Source of the DNA: Corallococcus sp. NCRR
GTDB lineage: Bacteria; Myxococcota; Myxococcia; Myxococcales; Myxococcaceae
NCBI RefSeq assembly: GCF_026965535.1
Contig: NZ_CP114039.1
Span: 9,655,461 to 9,719,460 of the forward strand
Length of the DNA: 64,000 bases
Reading direction: 5' to 3'
Shown: positions 16,905 through 25,590 of the stretch, piece by piece
Position numbering within the stretch: the first letter of the stretch is position 1
Layout: each line of letters begins with the position of its first letter
The notes under the pieces: generated by a model
The model's database searches: none
Seen by the model: the letters and a program-made list of their open reading frames with translations, nothing else
What the model was told of the DNA's origin: nothing
Program-made: the position numbers and the translations under genes

Positions 16905-17213
16905 ACCGCGACTGTATACCGGCGACCCACCCCGGGCCCGCCCGCGCTCCGGACACTGTCACCGCCGGGGGTGGGGAAGCCCCGCTTCCCCGACAGTCCG
17001 ACGGATTCAGCCACTACAGAACAATCCGTTATGGCGGCGATCCACGCGACCGCGCTCGCGACACACCAGAGGAGAGCGGACATGGAAAGTGGACCGCCGC
17101 GTCCCGCGTCCGTGGTCACTCACGGACCCCACAAGGCACGGCAGTCCCCGCCCCCCTCCTGTGCTCGCACGGGAGGGGGGTTGTTCGCTCGTGGGGAAGT
17201 GCGTCGAAGCCGC
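16905..17213. other. Intergenic region with inverted repeat and hairpin
   Basis: This 309-bp gap lies upstream of the acyltransferase and downstream of the anti-sigma gene, both on the minus strand. It holds an inverted repeat ACGGATT (17001-17007) / AATCCGT (17023-17029) in a locally AT-richer stretch, and a strong hairpin at 17151-17180. A possible start codon with a good ribosome site on the plus strand (GAGGAGAGCGGAC before ATG at 17082) opens a frame, but it runs into the antisense of the anti-sigma gene, so it is not called. Confidence 0.5.
17151..17180 (-). terminator. Strong GC hairpin after the sigma/anti-sigma operon
   Basis: CCCCCCTCC (17151-17159) pairs perfectly with GGAGGGGGG (17172-17180), and an inner T-G wobble and GTG/CAC extend the stem to about 13 pairs around a four-base loop. 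It begins 33 bp past the anti-sigma stop. A short T-rich run (TTGTT) follows only on the plus strand, so it could also end a plus-strand transcript. Confidence 0.55.
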
Positions 17214-17987
17214 TCAGCGCGGCTTGAGCGTGACCTGCGTGTCCGCGACGGTGCGGCCCTGCGCGTCCGTGAAGCGCGCGCGCACCGGCACGGGGCCCGT
17301 GAGCCATCCGCCCTGCACGGGCGTGCTGAAGGGCAGCGTGACGTCCACGCCCGCGGCGACCTCCGGGGCCGGCCCCTCGCTCGGGAAGAAGCGCAGCGGC
17401 TCGCCTCCGGAGGGCAGCCCCTCCAGCGACAGGCGCACACGCTCCGGCGCGGTGTAGCTGAACTGCACCGCGTTGCCCTCCGCGCACGTCAGCGTCCCAC
17501 CGGGGCGGGCCTCCGCCAGCACCGTGCCCTCGGGTGAGACGCAGAAGGCGCGCACGCCCCAGGCCCCTTCGCCCGGCGCGGACGAGCGCGCCTGCCACTC
17601 CGGCACGTCCTGTTGCCCGGGCCGCTCCATCGACGGCGCCACGACGACCAGCGCCACGGTCGCGGCGGCGGCGCTCAGCGCCAGGGGCATGAAGAGCGGG
17701 GACGCGAACCACCTCCCGCGCTCGGGCGCGGCCACCGCGCGCGCGGGGGCGGGTTGGAGCCTGGCGAACAGCGCCTGCTCCAGGAGCGCGCTCCGGGACT
17801 GGGGCAGCGCCCGCCGCTCCAGCACCGACTCCACGCGCGTCAGCCGCGTGTACGTCTCCTGACACCCGGGACAGGTGGCCAGGTGCGCGCGCAGGCGCTC
17901 GAAGCCGTCCGCGTCCAGCCCGTCGCGGCCCTTCTCGAAGAGCGCGGCCATGGCCTGCTTCGCCCGGCGGTCGTCACATCCCCTCAT
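17214..17987 (-). CDS. Zinc-finger anti-sigma factor
   Basis: This 257-residue membrane protein has an N-terminal anti-sigma zinc finger (about residues 25-50) with the HLATCPGC core of ZAS/zf-HC2 proteins. After a linker there is one TM (about 105-130, PLFMPLALSAAAATVALVVV) and a periplasmic domain of about 120 residues rich in beta strands. Its ATG overlaps the stop of the sigma-factor gene, the usual coupling of a sigma factor with its inhibitor. The periplasmic part has no known sensor fold, so the signal is unknown. Confidence 0.85.
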   Translation of the reverse strand: MRGCDDRRAKQAMAALFEKGRDGLDADGFERLRAHLATCPGCQETYTRLTRVESVLERRALPQSRSALLEQALFARLQPAPARAVAAPERGRWFASPLFMPLALSAAAATVALVVVAPSMERPGQQDVPEWQARSSAPGEGAWGVRAFCVSPEGTVLAEARPGGTLTCAEGNAVQFSYTAPERVRLSLEGLPSGGEPLRFFPSEGPAPEVAAGVDVTLPFSTPVQGGWLTGPVPVRARFTDAQGRTVADTQVTLKPR

Positions 17988-18613
17988 CGCGCACCCCGCC
18001 TCTTGAAGAAGCTCCAGCCCTGCGTCTCCAGGTCCTCGAGGTACCCCTTCGACTGGAGGAACCCCAGCAACCGGGACTTCAACCCGAACTCGCGCCGCCG
18101 CACCTGGATGCGCGTGAGCCCCAGCGCCGTGGCGGCCTCCTCCTGGGGAAGGCCTTCACCGAAGCGCAGCTCGAACAGCCGGTGTTCCTCGCGCGACAGG
18201 CCGCCCTTGAACGCCGCGAGCAGCGCCTCCACCTCGCGGTCCTCCAACAGCTCGTCCAGCCCGCCCTCCTCGGAGGAGGACTCGGTGAGCCCCTCGAAGG
18301 CCTCGTCGCGGCCCACCATCTCGCGCTCGCGCGACTGCTCCAGCAGCACGTTGCGCGCGATGCCCATCAGGAAGTGGGCATAGGGACGCGTGCCGTTGTA
18401 GGCGGCGCGCGTGCGCGGCTCGAAGGCGCGGGCGAAGGTCTCCAACAGCGTGTTCTCCAACTCCATCGCGTTCCTCAGACGGGTGAAGGCTCCCCGCCAT
18501 GCGGCCGCCTTGAGCAGGCGAGCGAGCGGCTCCGCGTGCGCGCGATACACTTCCGCCAGCACCTCCGGGGTGCCTTCGCGAAAACGGCGCAACGTGTCGT
18601 CATCCCACTCCAT
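17984..18613 (-). CDS. Sigma-70-family (ECF-like) RNA polymerase sigma factor
   Basis: The 209-residue protein contains region 2 (about 15-95, with RPYAHFLMGIARNVLLEQSR) and region 4 (about 130-195, LSREEHRLFELRFGEGLPQEEAATALGL then the helix RIQVRRREFGLKSRL). There is no region 1.1 or 3, consistent with an ECF-type sigma. It is coupled to the anti-sigma gene and diverges, across 123 bp, from the caspase-like operon, a likely target. A seven-base dyad lies between its ribosome site and the divergent gene. The ATG at 18613 follows a TTGAGGG ribosome site. Confidence 0.85.
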   Translation of the reverse strand: MEWDDDTLRRFREGTPEVLAEVYRAHAEPLARLLKAAAWRGAFTRLRNAMELENTLLETFARAFEPRTRAAYNGTRPYAHFLMGIARNVLLEQSREREMVGRDEAFEGLTESSSEEGGLDELLEDREVEALLAAFKGGLSREEHRLFELRFGEGLPQEEAATALGLTRIQVRRREFGLKSRLLGFLQSKGYLEDLETQGWSFFKRRGAR

Positions 18614-18626
18614 CCCTCAAGGGCTT

Positions 18627-18643
18627 ACCGCGACCGTCGCGGT
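18627..18643. repeat. Perfect 7-base dyad in the sigma-gene leader
   Basis: ACCGCGA (18627-18633), CCG, TCGCGGT (18637-18643). It lies 14 to 30 bases before the sigma ATG, next to the ribosome site, so it could be an operator or, as RNA, a hairpin that affects translation. Confidence 0.5.
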
Positions 18644-18736
18644 CCCGTCATCTGCGTGTTGTCGCGAGCGCCGTCCGGTGGATTGTCGGTTGCGCCCCGT
18701 GGCATTCTTTCGCACAGCGCATCGCGCAAACCCTTG

Positions 18737-19999
18737 ATGCCTATGCCCCCTCACAGGCCCCTGGTCCTGGGTGTTCTTTTCCTCCTGGCCGGAACCGCCG
18801 CGAGCGCCGCGCCGGAGCAGGTGCATTACGCCCTCATCGTGGCCAGCAACACGGGCATCGGAGCGTCCCAGGCCCCCCTGCGCTACGCGGACGACGACGG
18901 CGCCCGGTACTACGAGCTGTTCGCGCCCCGCTCGCGCGAGGTGGTGCTGCTGAGCGTGCTGGACGCGGAGACCCAGGCCCTGCACCCGGGGCTCGCCGCG
19001 AAGACGCGCCCGCCCACGCACCCCGCGCTGGCGTCCGCGCTCGCCCGCCTGAACACCCGCATGGCGGAGGACCGGGCGAAGGGCGCCGTGCCGGTGCTGA
19101 CCTTCGTGTTCGTGGGCCACGGCAAGCGCGGCGCCGCGGGCGAGGGCTCCGTGAGCCTGCTCGACGGCCCCCTGACGCGCACGGAGCTCTACGAGCGCGT
19201 GGTGGCGCCCAGCAAGGCGTCCTTCCTCCAGCTCATCGTGGACGCGTGTGATTCGTACTTCTTCGTGCACTCGCGCGGCGCGCTGCCGGTGGGCCCCGCG
19301 TACGTGGACGCGGTGAAGGGGCTTCTGGGCAACCGCGAGCTGGAGCGCTTCCCGCAGGTGGGCGTGGTGCTGTCCACGGCCTCGGAGCAGGAGAGCCAGG
19401 AGTGGAGCGCCATCCGCTCCGGCGTCTTCAGCCACATGGTGCGCTCGGCGCTGTCGGGCGCGGGGGACGTCAACGGGGACGGCAAGGTGGACTACGCGGA
19501 GCTGCGGGCCTTCGTGGCCGCCGCCAGCCAGGGCACGAACGACGTGCGGGGCCAGCCGAACGTGTTCATCCAGCCGCCCGCGCTCAATCGCGCGTTCGCG
19601 CTGACGGACCTGGGGGACGCCGCGTCGCTGGGCTATCTGATGGTGCCCACGGGCCTGGCGGGCCGGCTGTGGGTGGAGGACTCGCGCGGCCTCCGCGTGG
19701 TGGAGCTGCACAAGGAGCGCGAGCGTCCGCTGGTGGTGGCCCTGCCCGTGGGCCGCGGCTACTACCTGCGGGGCAGCGGACGGGAGGCGCCCTTCGCCAT
19801 CAGCCGCGCGTCGGAGGTGGTGGACGCGGGCGGCCTGCCCTGGCACGACGCCAGCGTGGCGGCCCGGGGCGCGGTGCAGGACGCGATGCGCGACAAGCTC
19901 TTCTCCGTGCCCTTCGGGCCGCGCTTCTACCGGGGCTACATGGCGAGCCTCGGCATCACGCCGTCGTCGGACGAGGCCGACGCCGCGCTGGTGCCCTGA
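18737..19999 (+). CDS. Caspase-like (peptidase C14 fold) protein with EF-hand loop
   Basis: The protein has 420 residues with an N-terminal signal peptide (LVLGVLFLLAGTAASAA). Residues about 28-240 resemble a bacterial caspase-like p20 domain: strand ALIVAS, then His128 in FVFVGHGK and Cys171 in LIVDACDS, the expected catalytic dyad. Directly after it is an EF-hand-type loop, DVNGDGKVDYAE (Asp244, Asn246, Asp248, Asp252, Glu255). The C-terminal 160 residues are unassigned. The signal peptide implies an exported protein, unlike cytosolic metacaspases. It heads a three-gene run and diverges from the sigma/anti-sigma pair. The protease call rests on motifs only; it may bind rather than cleave. 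Confidence 0.7.
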   Translation: MPMPPHRPLVLGVLFLLAGTAASAAPEQVHYALIVASNTGIGASQAPLRYADDDGARYYELFAPRSREVVLLSVLDAETQALHPGLAAKTRPPTHPALASALARLNTRMAEDRAKGAVPVLTFVFVGHGKRGAAGEGSVSLLDGPLTRTELYERVVAPSKASFLQLIVDACDSYFFVHSRGALPVGPAYVDAVKGLLGNRELERFPQVGVVLSTASEQESQEWSAIRSGVFSHMVRSALSGAGDVNGDGKVDYAELRAFVAAASQGTNDVRGQPNVFIQPPALNRAFALTDLGDAASLGYLMVPTGLAGRLWVEDSRGLRVVELHKERERPLVVALPVGRGYYLRGSGREAPFAISRASEVVDAGGLPWHDASVAARGAVQDAMRDKLFSVPFGPRFYRGYMASLGITPSSDEADAALVP

Positions 20000-20006
20000 G
20001 CCCGCC

Positions 20007-20759
20007 ATGAGCCTGCCCGCATCCCTGCTGTGGATGGTGCTGCGCATGTCGGCGCCCTGTGACGCGGACACGCGCGTGGTGCTCATGCCCTTCGAAAGGC
20101 TGGCGCTGCCGTCCACGGACGCGCGCGAGCTGGAGGACGCCACGCGGCGCGCGGTGGCCGCGTTGCCGGACGCGTGCCTGGAGTCGCGCGAGGACACGAT
20201 GGCGCGGCTGCGCGGGTCGGGCGCCGTGCTGGCGGCGTGTGGCGACGCGGCGTGCCGGAGCGCGCAGGCCTCGGCGCTGGGCGTGCGCCGGATGGTGCGG
20301 GGCGTGGCGCTGGGCGTGGGAGGCAAGCGCAGCGTGGCGCTCACGGTGACGGACGCACGAGGCCCGGAGACGCGAGCGCAGTTCGAGGCCCCCGCCACGA
20401 CGCCGGGCGAGGCCGACGCGCGCGCGCGGCATGCGCTCCAGCAGGTGTGGTCGCCGCTGGTGACGACGCCGTCCGCGCGGCAGCCCCAGGGTTCGCGAAT
20501 GCTGCCCAGGGTGTTGTGGGGCGTGGGCGGCGCGGCGCTCCTCGCGGGCGTGGGCTTCGGGCTGGCGGCGCGGAGCACGGAGTCGAAGGTGTCGAAGAAT
20601 GGCGGCGAGTGCGTCGCGGCCGGCGAAGCCTTCGCGGACTGCTTCGCGTCGCGGCTGCGCACGGGCCGCAATCAGGCGCGGACGTCCAACGTGCTGCTGG
20701 GCGCGGGGGCGCTGCTCGGCGTCGGCGGCGCGGTGTCCTTCATCTGGGAGCTGCCATGA
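20007..20759 (+). CDS. Hypothetical membrane-anchored protein
   Basis: The 250-residue protein has an N-terminal signal-like segment (LPASLLWMVLRMSA). A 120-residue globular part resembles the N-domain of TolB-like or FlgO-like proteins (VVLMPFERLALPS, then a cysteine-containing region CGDAACRSAQASALGVRRMVRG). Two hydrophobic helices lie near the C-terminus (about 170-190 and 228-246) with a Cys pair between them (GGECVAAGEAFADCF). Many myxobacterial outer-surface operons carry proteins of this shape, with a nucleotide-sensor-like alpha/beta domain and a C-terminal hairpin, but no function is established. It starts 7 bp after the caspase-like gene and overlaps the next gene (ATGA). Confidence 0.7.
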   Translation: MSLPASLLWMVLRMSAPCDADTRVVLMPFERLALPSTDARELEDATRRAVAALPDACLESREDTMARLRGSGAVLAACGDAACRSAQASALGVRRMVRGVALGVGGKRSVALTVTDARGPETRAQFEAPATTPGEADARARHALQQVWSPLVTTPSARQPQGSRMLPRVLWGVGGAALLAGVGFGLAARSTESKVSKNGGECVAAGEAFADCFASRLRTGRNQARTSNVLLGAGALLGVGGAVSFIWELP

Positions 20760-21874
20760 GGAAACTGCTCGCCGCGCTGACGGGTGCGGTCGTCCTCACG
20801 ATGGGGGCATGCACGTTCGCGCCGGACCTGTCGCGCTTCGCCGCGTGCGACGCGGCGGGAGGCTGTCCCTCCGGCACGTCGTGCCTCCCGTCGGAGAACC
20901 GCTGTCTGCCGGCCTGTGGCGAGGGCGGCCCCTGCGACGACGAGCCCGAGCCCGTGGAGCCTCCGGACGCGGGCATGGACGTGGACGCGGGCACGGGCAC
21001 GGACGTGGATGCCGGAGCCGAGGATGCCGGAGCCACGGACGAGGATGCCGGCGTCACGGACGCGGGCGGCAGTGACGCGGGCCCGGCCGCGCTCGCGCTG
21101 GAACCCCTCCTGCCGGAGGCCATCGAGTCCACTCCCTATTCGGGACAGCTCCAGGCCCGGGGCGGCACCCCGCCGTACACGTTCAACGCCACCGGCGCGC
21201 TGCCCGCGGGCATCCTGCTCGACACCGAAGGCCGCCTCACCGGCGCGCCCAAGCAGGCCGGGGACCAGGTCCTCCCGGTGGAGGTGACCGACCTGAGCAC
21301 TCCGACGAAGCGAGCCAGCGGCAGCCTGACGCTGCACGTGCGTCCGCTGCTGCGGGTCGCGGGGCCGGAGCCGCTGGCGGACGCCGTCAACAATCGCGCC
21401 TACACCGAGCGCGTCTCCGCCACCGGCGGCAAGCGGCCGTACACCTTCGCGCTCGCGCAGGGGCAGGCGCTGCCGGCGGGACTGACGCTCGCGGCGGACG
21501 GCCTCATCACCGGCTCCACGACCCAGGCCGGGAAGACGACGTTCACGGTGGCCGTGACGGACAGCGACACGCCGCCCCAGTCCACCACCGGCTCGCTCTC
21601 CATCACGCTCACGAGCGCTCCAGGCACCATCACGCTGATGTCGAAGGCCGTGCCCAAGGGCCGCGTGGGCTCTGACTACAGCTACACCGTGCGCACCAGC
21701 GGCACGGGCAACTGGAGCGTGAAGAGCGGAGCGCTGCCGCCGGGCATCCTCCTGGACACGAAGGACGGCATCCTCTCCGGCAAGCCCACGAGCCCGGGCG
21801 ACTTCACCTTCAGCCTCGGCGTCGCCGACCTGCTGTTCTCCGACGAGCGCTTCTACACGCTGCACGTCGACTGA
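20756..21874 (+). CDS. Lipoprotein with putative Ig-like repeats
   Basis: This 372-residue lipoprotein has a signal ending in the lipobox MGAC (Cys19). A short Cys-rich knot (CDAAGGCPSGTSCLPSENRC) follows, then a low-complexity spacer of repeated DAG/DVDAG units (about 65-105). Three He_PIG-like Ig domains of about 80 residues complete the protein, each with a GG-x-x-PY-T-F...LP-x-G-(I/L)-x-L-D...G-x-(I/L)-(T/S)-G core. Such repeats mediate adhesion or protein-protein contact outside the cell. It is the last gene of the caspase-like operon and is translationally coupled to the one before. Confidence 0.82.
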   Translation: MRKLLAALTGAVVLTMGACTFAPDLSRFAACDAAGGCPSGTSCLPSENRCLPACGEGGPCDDEPEPVEPPDAGMDVDAGTGTDVDAGAEDAGATDEDAGVTDAGGSDAGPAALALEPLLPEAIESTPYSGQLQARGGTPPYTFNATGALPAGILLDTEGRLTGAPKQAGDQVLPVEVTDLSTPTKRASGSLTLHVRPLLRVAGPEPLADAVNNRAYTERVSATGGKRPYTFALAQGQALPAGLTLAADGLITGSTTQAGKTTFTVAVTDSDTPPQSTTGSLSITLTSAPGTITLMSKAVPKGRVGSDYSYTVRTSGTGNWSVKSGALPPGILLDTKDGILSGKPTSPGDFTFSLGVADLLFSDERFYTLHVD

Positions 21875-21884
21875 GGCGCGGGCC

Positions 21885-22415
21885 TCACGGGTAGCGGTCC
21901 ACCACCTGGATGACGCCGGTGTTGTCCTGCACCACGGAGAAGCCCTTCATCGGGCTGGGGTACGCGATGAGCCCCTCGCCGTCCTTGTCCCAGCGCGTGT
22001 CCAGCAGCACGCCGCAGAAGGGCACGGACGTGGCGCCGCTCTCCGGGGTGAAGATGCGGTCATACCGGCCGAACACGCGGTGCTTCGTCACGTAGAGCCG
22101 CCCGCCGATGCGCGCCCCCGGCAGCTTCGCCTCCCCTTCCGCCTGCGGCAGCGCGATGACGAAGCTGTAGTTGTACCGGGCCGGCCCCGGGTGGTCCTGG
22201 ATGCTGTCCACGATGACGGGGATGCGGTCCCCCACCTTCAGCCCCAGCCGCTCCATCTGGAGCTGCGCGCCGCGAGGACACGTGCCCTCTGGCGGCATCC
22301 ACGCGGGGCGCGGCGCCTTCGCGGCCGTGTCCGGCCCGTGCTGACACGCGAGCGCGAACACGCCCAGCAGGGCCAGGCCCCCAACCACTCCACGGCGCGC
22401 ACGGTGGGTCCGCAT
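21885..22415 (-). CDS. Small putative lipoprotein
   Basis: The protein has 176 residues from the ATG at 22415. An Arg-rich n-region and the hydrophobic segment VVGGLALLGVFALAC end at a lipobox cysteine near residue 24. The mature part has a Pro-rich start and a strand-rich domain (VGDRIPVIVDS, YNYSFVIALPQ, RLYVTKHRVFGRYD) but no recognised motif. The gene lies 16 bp downstream of the TamA-like gene on the same strand, so it may belong to the same transcript, and ends 10 bp from the convergent lipoprotein gene. Function unknown. Confidence 0.7.
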   Translation of the reverse strand: MRTHRARRGVVGGLALLGVFALACQHGPDTAAKAPRPAWMPPEGTCPRGAQLQMERLGLKVGDRIPVIVDSIQDHPGPARYNYSFVIALPQAEGEAKLPGARIGGRLYVTKHRVFGRYDRIFTPESGATSVPFCGVLLDTRWDKDGEGLIAYPSPMKGFSVVQDNTGVIQVVDRYP

Positions 22416-22431
22416 GGACGAAGGCCTCCGG

Positions 22432-25400
22432 TCAGAACGTCCCGATGCTGAAGTGGAACTGCGTGGGCGCTTCATTGAGCGCTTCGTCGCGGTCCAGGTT
22501 GAAGCCCACGTCGAAGGCCAGCGGGCCCACGGGCGTCACGTAGCGCAGGCCCACGCCCGCCGCGTAGCGCAGCACGCCCGGGTCGAACAGCGTGCGGTCC
22601 TGCCACAGGTTGCCTGCCTCGAAGAAGAGCCCCAGGTCCACCGCGGCGATGGCCGGCACGCGCAGCTCCGCCTTGGCCAGCGTGAAGAGCTCACCGCCCT
22701 GGCTCGCGGGCACCTGTCCGGCGAGCACCGCCTTCAAGTCATCCGGGCAGCCCGCGGGGGAAATCACCGCGCGGCACGCGGCCAGCCGCTGGTGCAGCCC
22801 CTCGCGCACGTCCTGCGGCAGCACGCCGTCCTCGCGGAAGCCCCGGAGGCTGGAGGAGCCGCCCAGGTAGAACAGCTTGGACCCGATGTTCTGCGCCCCC
22901 TGCGTCAGCGGCACGATGGTGCCCGCGCGCGCGCTCACCGCCACGCTCGCGCGGCGGCCCAGCGGCGCGTACGCGCTCACGCTGCCGGACAGCTTCACGC
23001 CGTCGATGGGGAACTCCGGCACGCGGTTGCCCGCGACGTCCGTGGGGTGGACGCTGATGCCGCGCATGAACTCCACGCTGGTGCTGAGCACCATGCCGCG
23101 CCGGGGGTTCGCCGGGTCGTCGCGGAAGTCCAACGTCATGGACGGCCGCAGCGAGTGCAGCGCGAAGTCGCCGTACGGGTAGCGCAGGCGCTCCTGGTCC
23201 GCGCGATTGATCAGCTCCAGCACGCCCCCGCGCGAGCGCAGCCGGTTGTTCTCCAGTTCGTACTGGAGCGACACGTTCACCCACGACGCCAGCGCCCAGT
23301 CCACGCCCATCACCGCCGCGAAGCGCGTGGACAGGTACGACGGCCGGTGCACGCGCTCGCCAATCAGGTCCAGGCGCGCGCCAATCTCCTGCGGCGCCAG
23401 GAAGGACAGCCGGGGCTGGGACAGCGCCAGGTTGCCGCGCCCGCCCAGGCCGCTGAAGCCGTCCAGGTCGGAGTCACACGCCTCGCCGGACAGCTCTCCG
23501 GTGGAGCACCCGGCCGGAAGCCGCGAGGACGACAGCGCCTCCGCGCTCGCGCCCGCGTAGTTCACCTTGCCGCGCGCCAGCAGGTTGAGCCCCCGGCCAT
23601 CCAGGTTGCGCCATGCGGTGTCCAGCGTGATGCGGGGACCGTCCACCAGGAAGTAGCCGCCGGACACCTCGCCGTCGATGCGCGGGCGCTCCTGCACCGT
23701 CACCAGCACGTCCTTGGAGCCCTCGCGGCGGTTGGGGTCCGCCAGCGACACCTCCGCCTGGCGGAACAGCCCCAGCCGCGACAGCCGGCGCTGCGCCTCC
23801 GCCAGCGCCTCCACGGACAGCGGTTGTCCGGTCTTCAAATCCAGCTGCGCCAGCACCACGTCCGGATCCGAGCGCGTCAGCCCCTGGAGCAGCACCTGAC
23901 CCACGCGCACGCGAGGCCCCGGGTCCACGCGGTAGGTCACCTGCGCGGAGGTGCCGCCCTCCTCCACCGACACCGAGTTGCTCACGTGCGCGAAGAGGTA
24001 GCCCTCGCGGCCCAGTCCCCGCTCCAGCGCGGCCTGCGCCTGGTCCACCTTCTCGAAGCTCAGCGGCGTGCCCACGGGCAGGAGCAGGTTCACCCAGACG
24101 GGGTCCACCTCCAGCGGGATGCCCAGGAAGATGGGCGCGCGGATCAACGCCCGGGGCCCCTCCTCCACGTCGAAGTCCGCCTCCGCCTTGTGCTGGCGCA
24201 CATCCACCGTGAGGCCCCGGAAGGTCACCTGCGCGGACGCGAAGCCCTGCTCGCGGTAGGCCGTCGTCATCGCGTCCGCGGCCTCCAGCCACGCGTCCTC
24301 CACGAAGACGGTGGACGGGTCGGGCGGGGACACCACGCTCGTGTCGTAGCGCCGCTCGCGCCCCTCCGTCTCCAGGGGGTCCTCGCGCATGGGCAGGTCC
24401 AGCTCCGGCCACGTCTCCAGCGCCGCCACCTGGTTGGTGAGCATGGAGCGCAGCAGTTCGGAGGACAGCGCCGCGTTGCCGTGGAAGCGCACGTCCGCCA
24501 CGCGCAGCGGAGCGCCCTCCTCCACCTGGAAGCCCAGCACCGCCGCGTCGCCGTCCGGCCGGATGACCTCCAGCGCCCGCACGCGCGCGTCGTTGAAGCC
24601 GCGCCGCCGGTAGAACGCCTCCAGCCGCCGCGCGAGCCGCGCCGCCACGGTCTCGTCCATCGCCTCCTCGCCGTCGTAGGCCACCACGCGCGCCAGCAGC
24701 GAGTCCGGGAGGCGGCGGTTGCCCGCGAAGCGCAGGTGGAACGCGGGCCCCGCGGACACCGGCACCGCCACGGACGCCTCGCTGTCGTCCACGACGACGG
24801 TGGGCGTGCCCACCCAGGCCCGCCAGTGCTGGCCCTCGCGCAGGAGCACGCGCAGCCGCTCCAGGCCCCCGTCCAGCTTCGCCCGGTCGAAGACCTCTCC
24901 AGGCGTCATCCCCAGCGCCTCCACCAGGCGCGGCAGCGGCAGCGCGGGGCTGCCGGAGAAGGTCACCTGCCGCACGCGGGTGGGCTTGCCCTCCACCACC
25001 ACCAGCGTCACCGCCACGCCGCCCGCGGGCACGGGCCGCTCCTCCACCTGGATGTCGACGGCGTCGTAGCCCTTGCGCTGGTAGGCCTCGCGCACCGCGT
25101 CCGCCGCGGTGTCCAGCTCCTCCGGATCCAACGGCCCGCCCTGGAGCAGCCCGCTCGCCTCCAGGAGCTCCCCGGATGTGAGCACCTGGTTGCCCCGCAC
25201 CGCCACGTGCGACAGGAGCGGCAGCGGCGTGAGCTGGAACACCAGCCGCACGCCGCCGGGAACCTCCTGCGTGAGCGCCACCACGTCCGCGAAGCGGCCC
25301 GTGGCGAACAGCTGCTCCACCGACTTGCGCACCGCGCCCGGCGTCAGCGCCTGGCCCTTGCGCAGGGTGACCAGGCCCGAAAGCCCGTCCGGGGCCATGC

Positions 25401-25590
25401 CCTCCGGCAGGTGCAGCTCCACGGCCACCACCGCCGGCGCGTCCTCGTCGTGGCCCGCGGGCGCGGCGAAGGCGGCCGGCGCGCTCACGAGGAGCAGCAC
25501 CGCGGCCAGCGCGGCTACTCGACCTCCCAGCCCAGCTTCAGCTCGAGCCCGAGGTTTCCGAACGACGCCTGGCTGTTCTCGTTGTCCCAC
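22432..25590 (-). CDS. BamA/TamA-family outer-membrane assembly protein
   Basis: This is a 1052-residue Omp85-superfamily protein. A basic n-region and the signal VAALAAVLLLVSAPAAFAAP are followed by a long POTRA-rich section (about 50-660, at least seven units by eye: VAVRGNQVLTSGELLEA, FSGSPALPLPRLVEAL, FAGNRRLPDSLLARVV, FHGNAALSSELLRSML, and more). A C-terminal 16-stranded barrel ends in Phe, with the lid-lock SLRGF motif. Standard BamA has five POTRAs and about 800 residues, TamA three, so this is an extended form. It overlaps tamB by 76 bp, and the only workable start is GTG at 25590. With TamB it likely exports or inserts outer-membrane proteins or lipids. Confidence 0.85.
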   Translation of the reverse strand: MGQREQPGVVRKPRARAEAGLGGRVAALAAVLLLVSAPAAFAAPAGHDEDAPAVVAVELHLPEGMAPDGLSGLVTLRKGQALTPGAVRKSVEQLFATGRFADVVALTQEVPGGVRLVFQLTPLPLLSHVAVRGNQVLTSGELLEASGLLQGGPLDPEELDTAADAVREAYQRKGYDAVDIQVEERPVPAGGVAVTLVVVEGKPTRVRQVTFSGSPALPLPRLVEALGMTPGEVFDRAKLDGGLERLRVLLREGQHWRAWVGTPTVVVDDSEASVAVPVSAGPAFHLRFAGNRRLPDSLLARVVAYDGEEAMDETVAARLARRLEAFYRRRGFNDARVRALEVIRPDGDAAVLGFQVEEGAPLRVADVRFHGNAALSSELLRSMLTNQVAALETWPELDLPMREDPLETEGRERRYDTSVVSPPDPSTVFVEDAWLEAADAMTTAYREQGFASAQVTFRGLTVDVRQHKAEADFDVEEGPRALIRAPIFLGIPLEVDPVWVNLLLPVGTPLSFEKVDQAQAALERGLGREGYLFAHVSNSVSVEEGGTSAQVTYRVDPGPRVRVGQVLLQGLTRSDPDVVLAQLDLKTGQPLSVEALAEAQRRLSRLGLFRQAEVSLADPNRREGSKDVLVTVQERPRIDGEVSGGYFLVDGPRITLDTAWRNLDGRGLNLLARGKVNYAGASAEALSSSRLPAGCSTGELSGEACDSDLDGFSGLGGRGNLALSQPRLSFLAPQEIGARLDLIGERVHRPSYLSTRFAAVMGVDWALASWVNVSLQYELENNRLRSRGGVLELINRADQERLRYPYGDFALHSLRPSMTLDFRDDPANPRRGMVLSTSVEFMRGISVHPTDVAGNRVPEFPIDGVKLSGSVSAYAPLGRRASVAVSARAGTIVPLTQGAQNIGSKLFYLGGSSSLRGFREDGVLPQDVREGLHQRLAACRAVISPAGCPDDLKAVLAGQVPASQGGELFTLAKAELRVPAIAAVDLGLFFEAGNLWQDRTLFDPGVLRYAAGVGLRYVTPVGPLAFDVGFNLDRDEALNEAPTQFHFSIGTF

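Noticed and set aside
17082-17537. Small plus-strand gene with a good ribosome site
   Set aside because: The frame has no stop within the gap and continues through the antisense of the anti-sigma gene; the hairpin at 17151-17180 would interrupt it. No protein-like composition.
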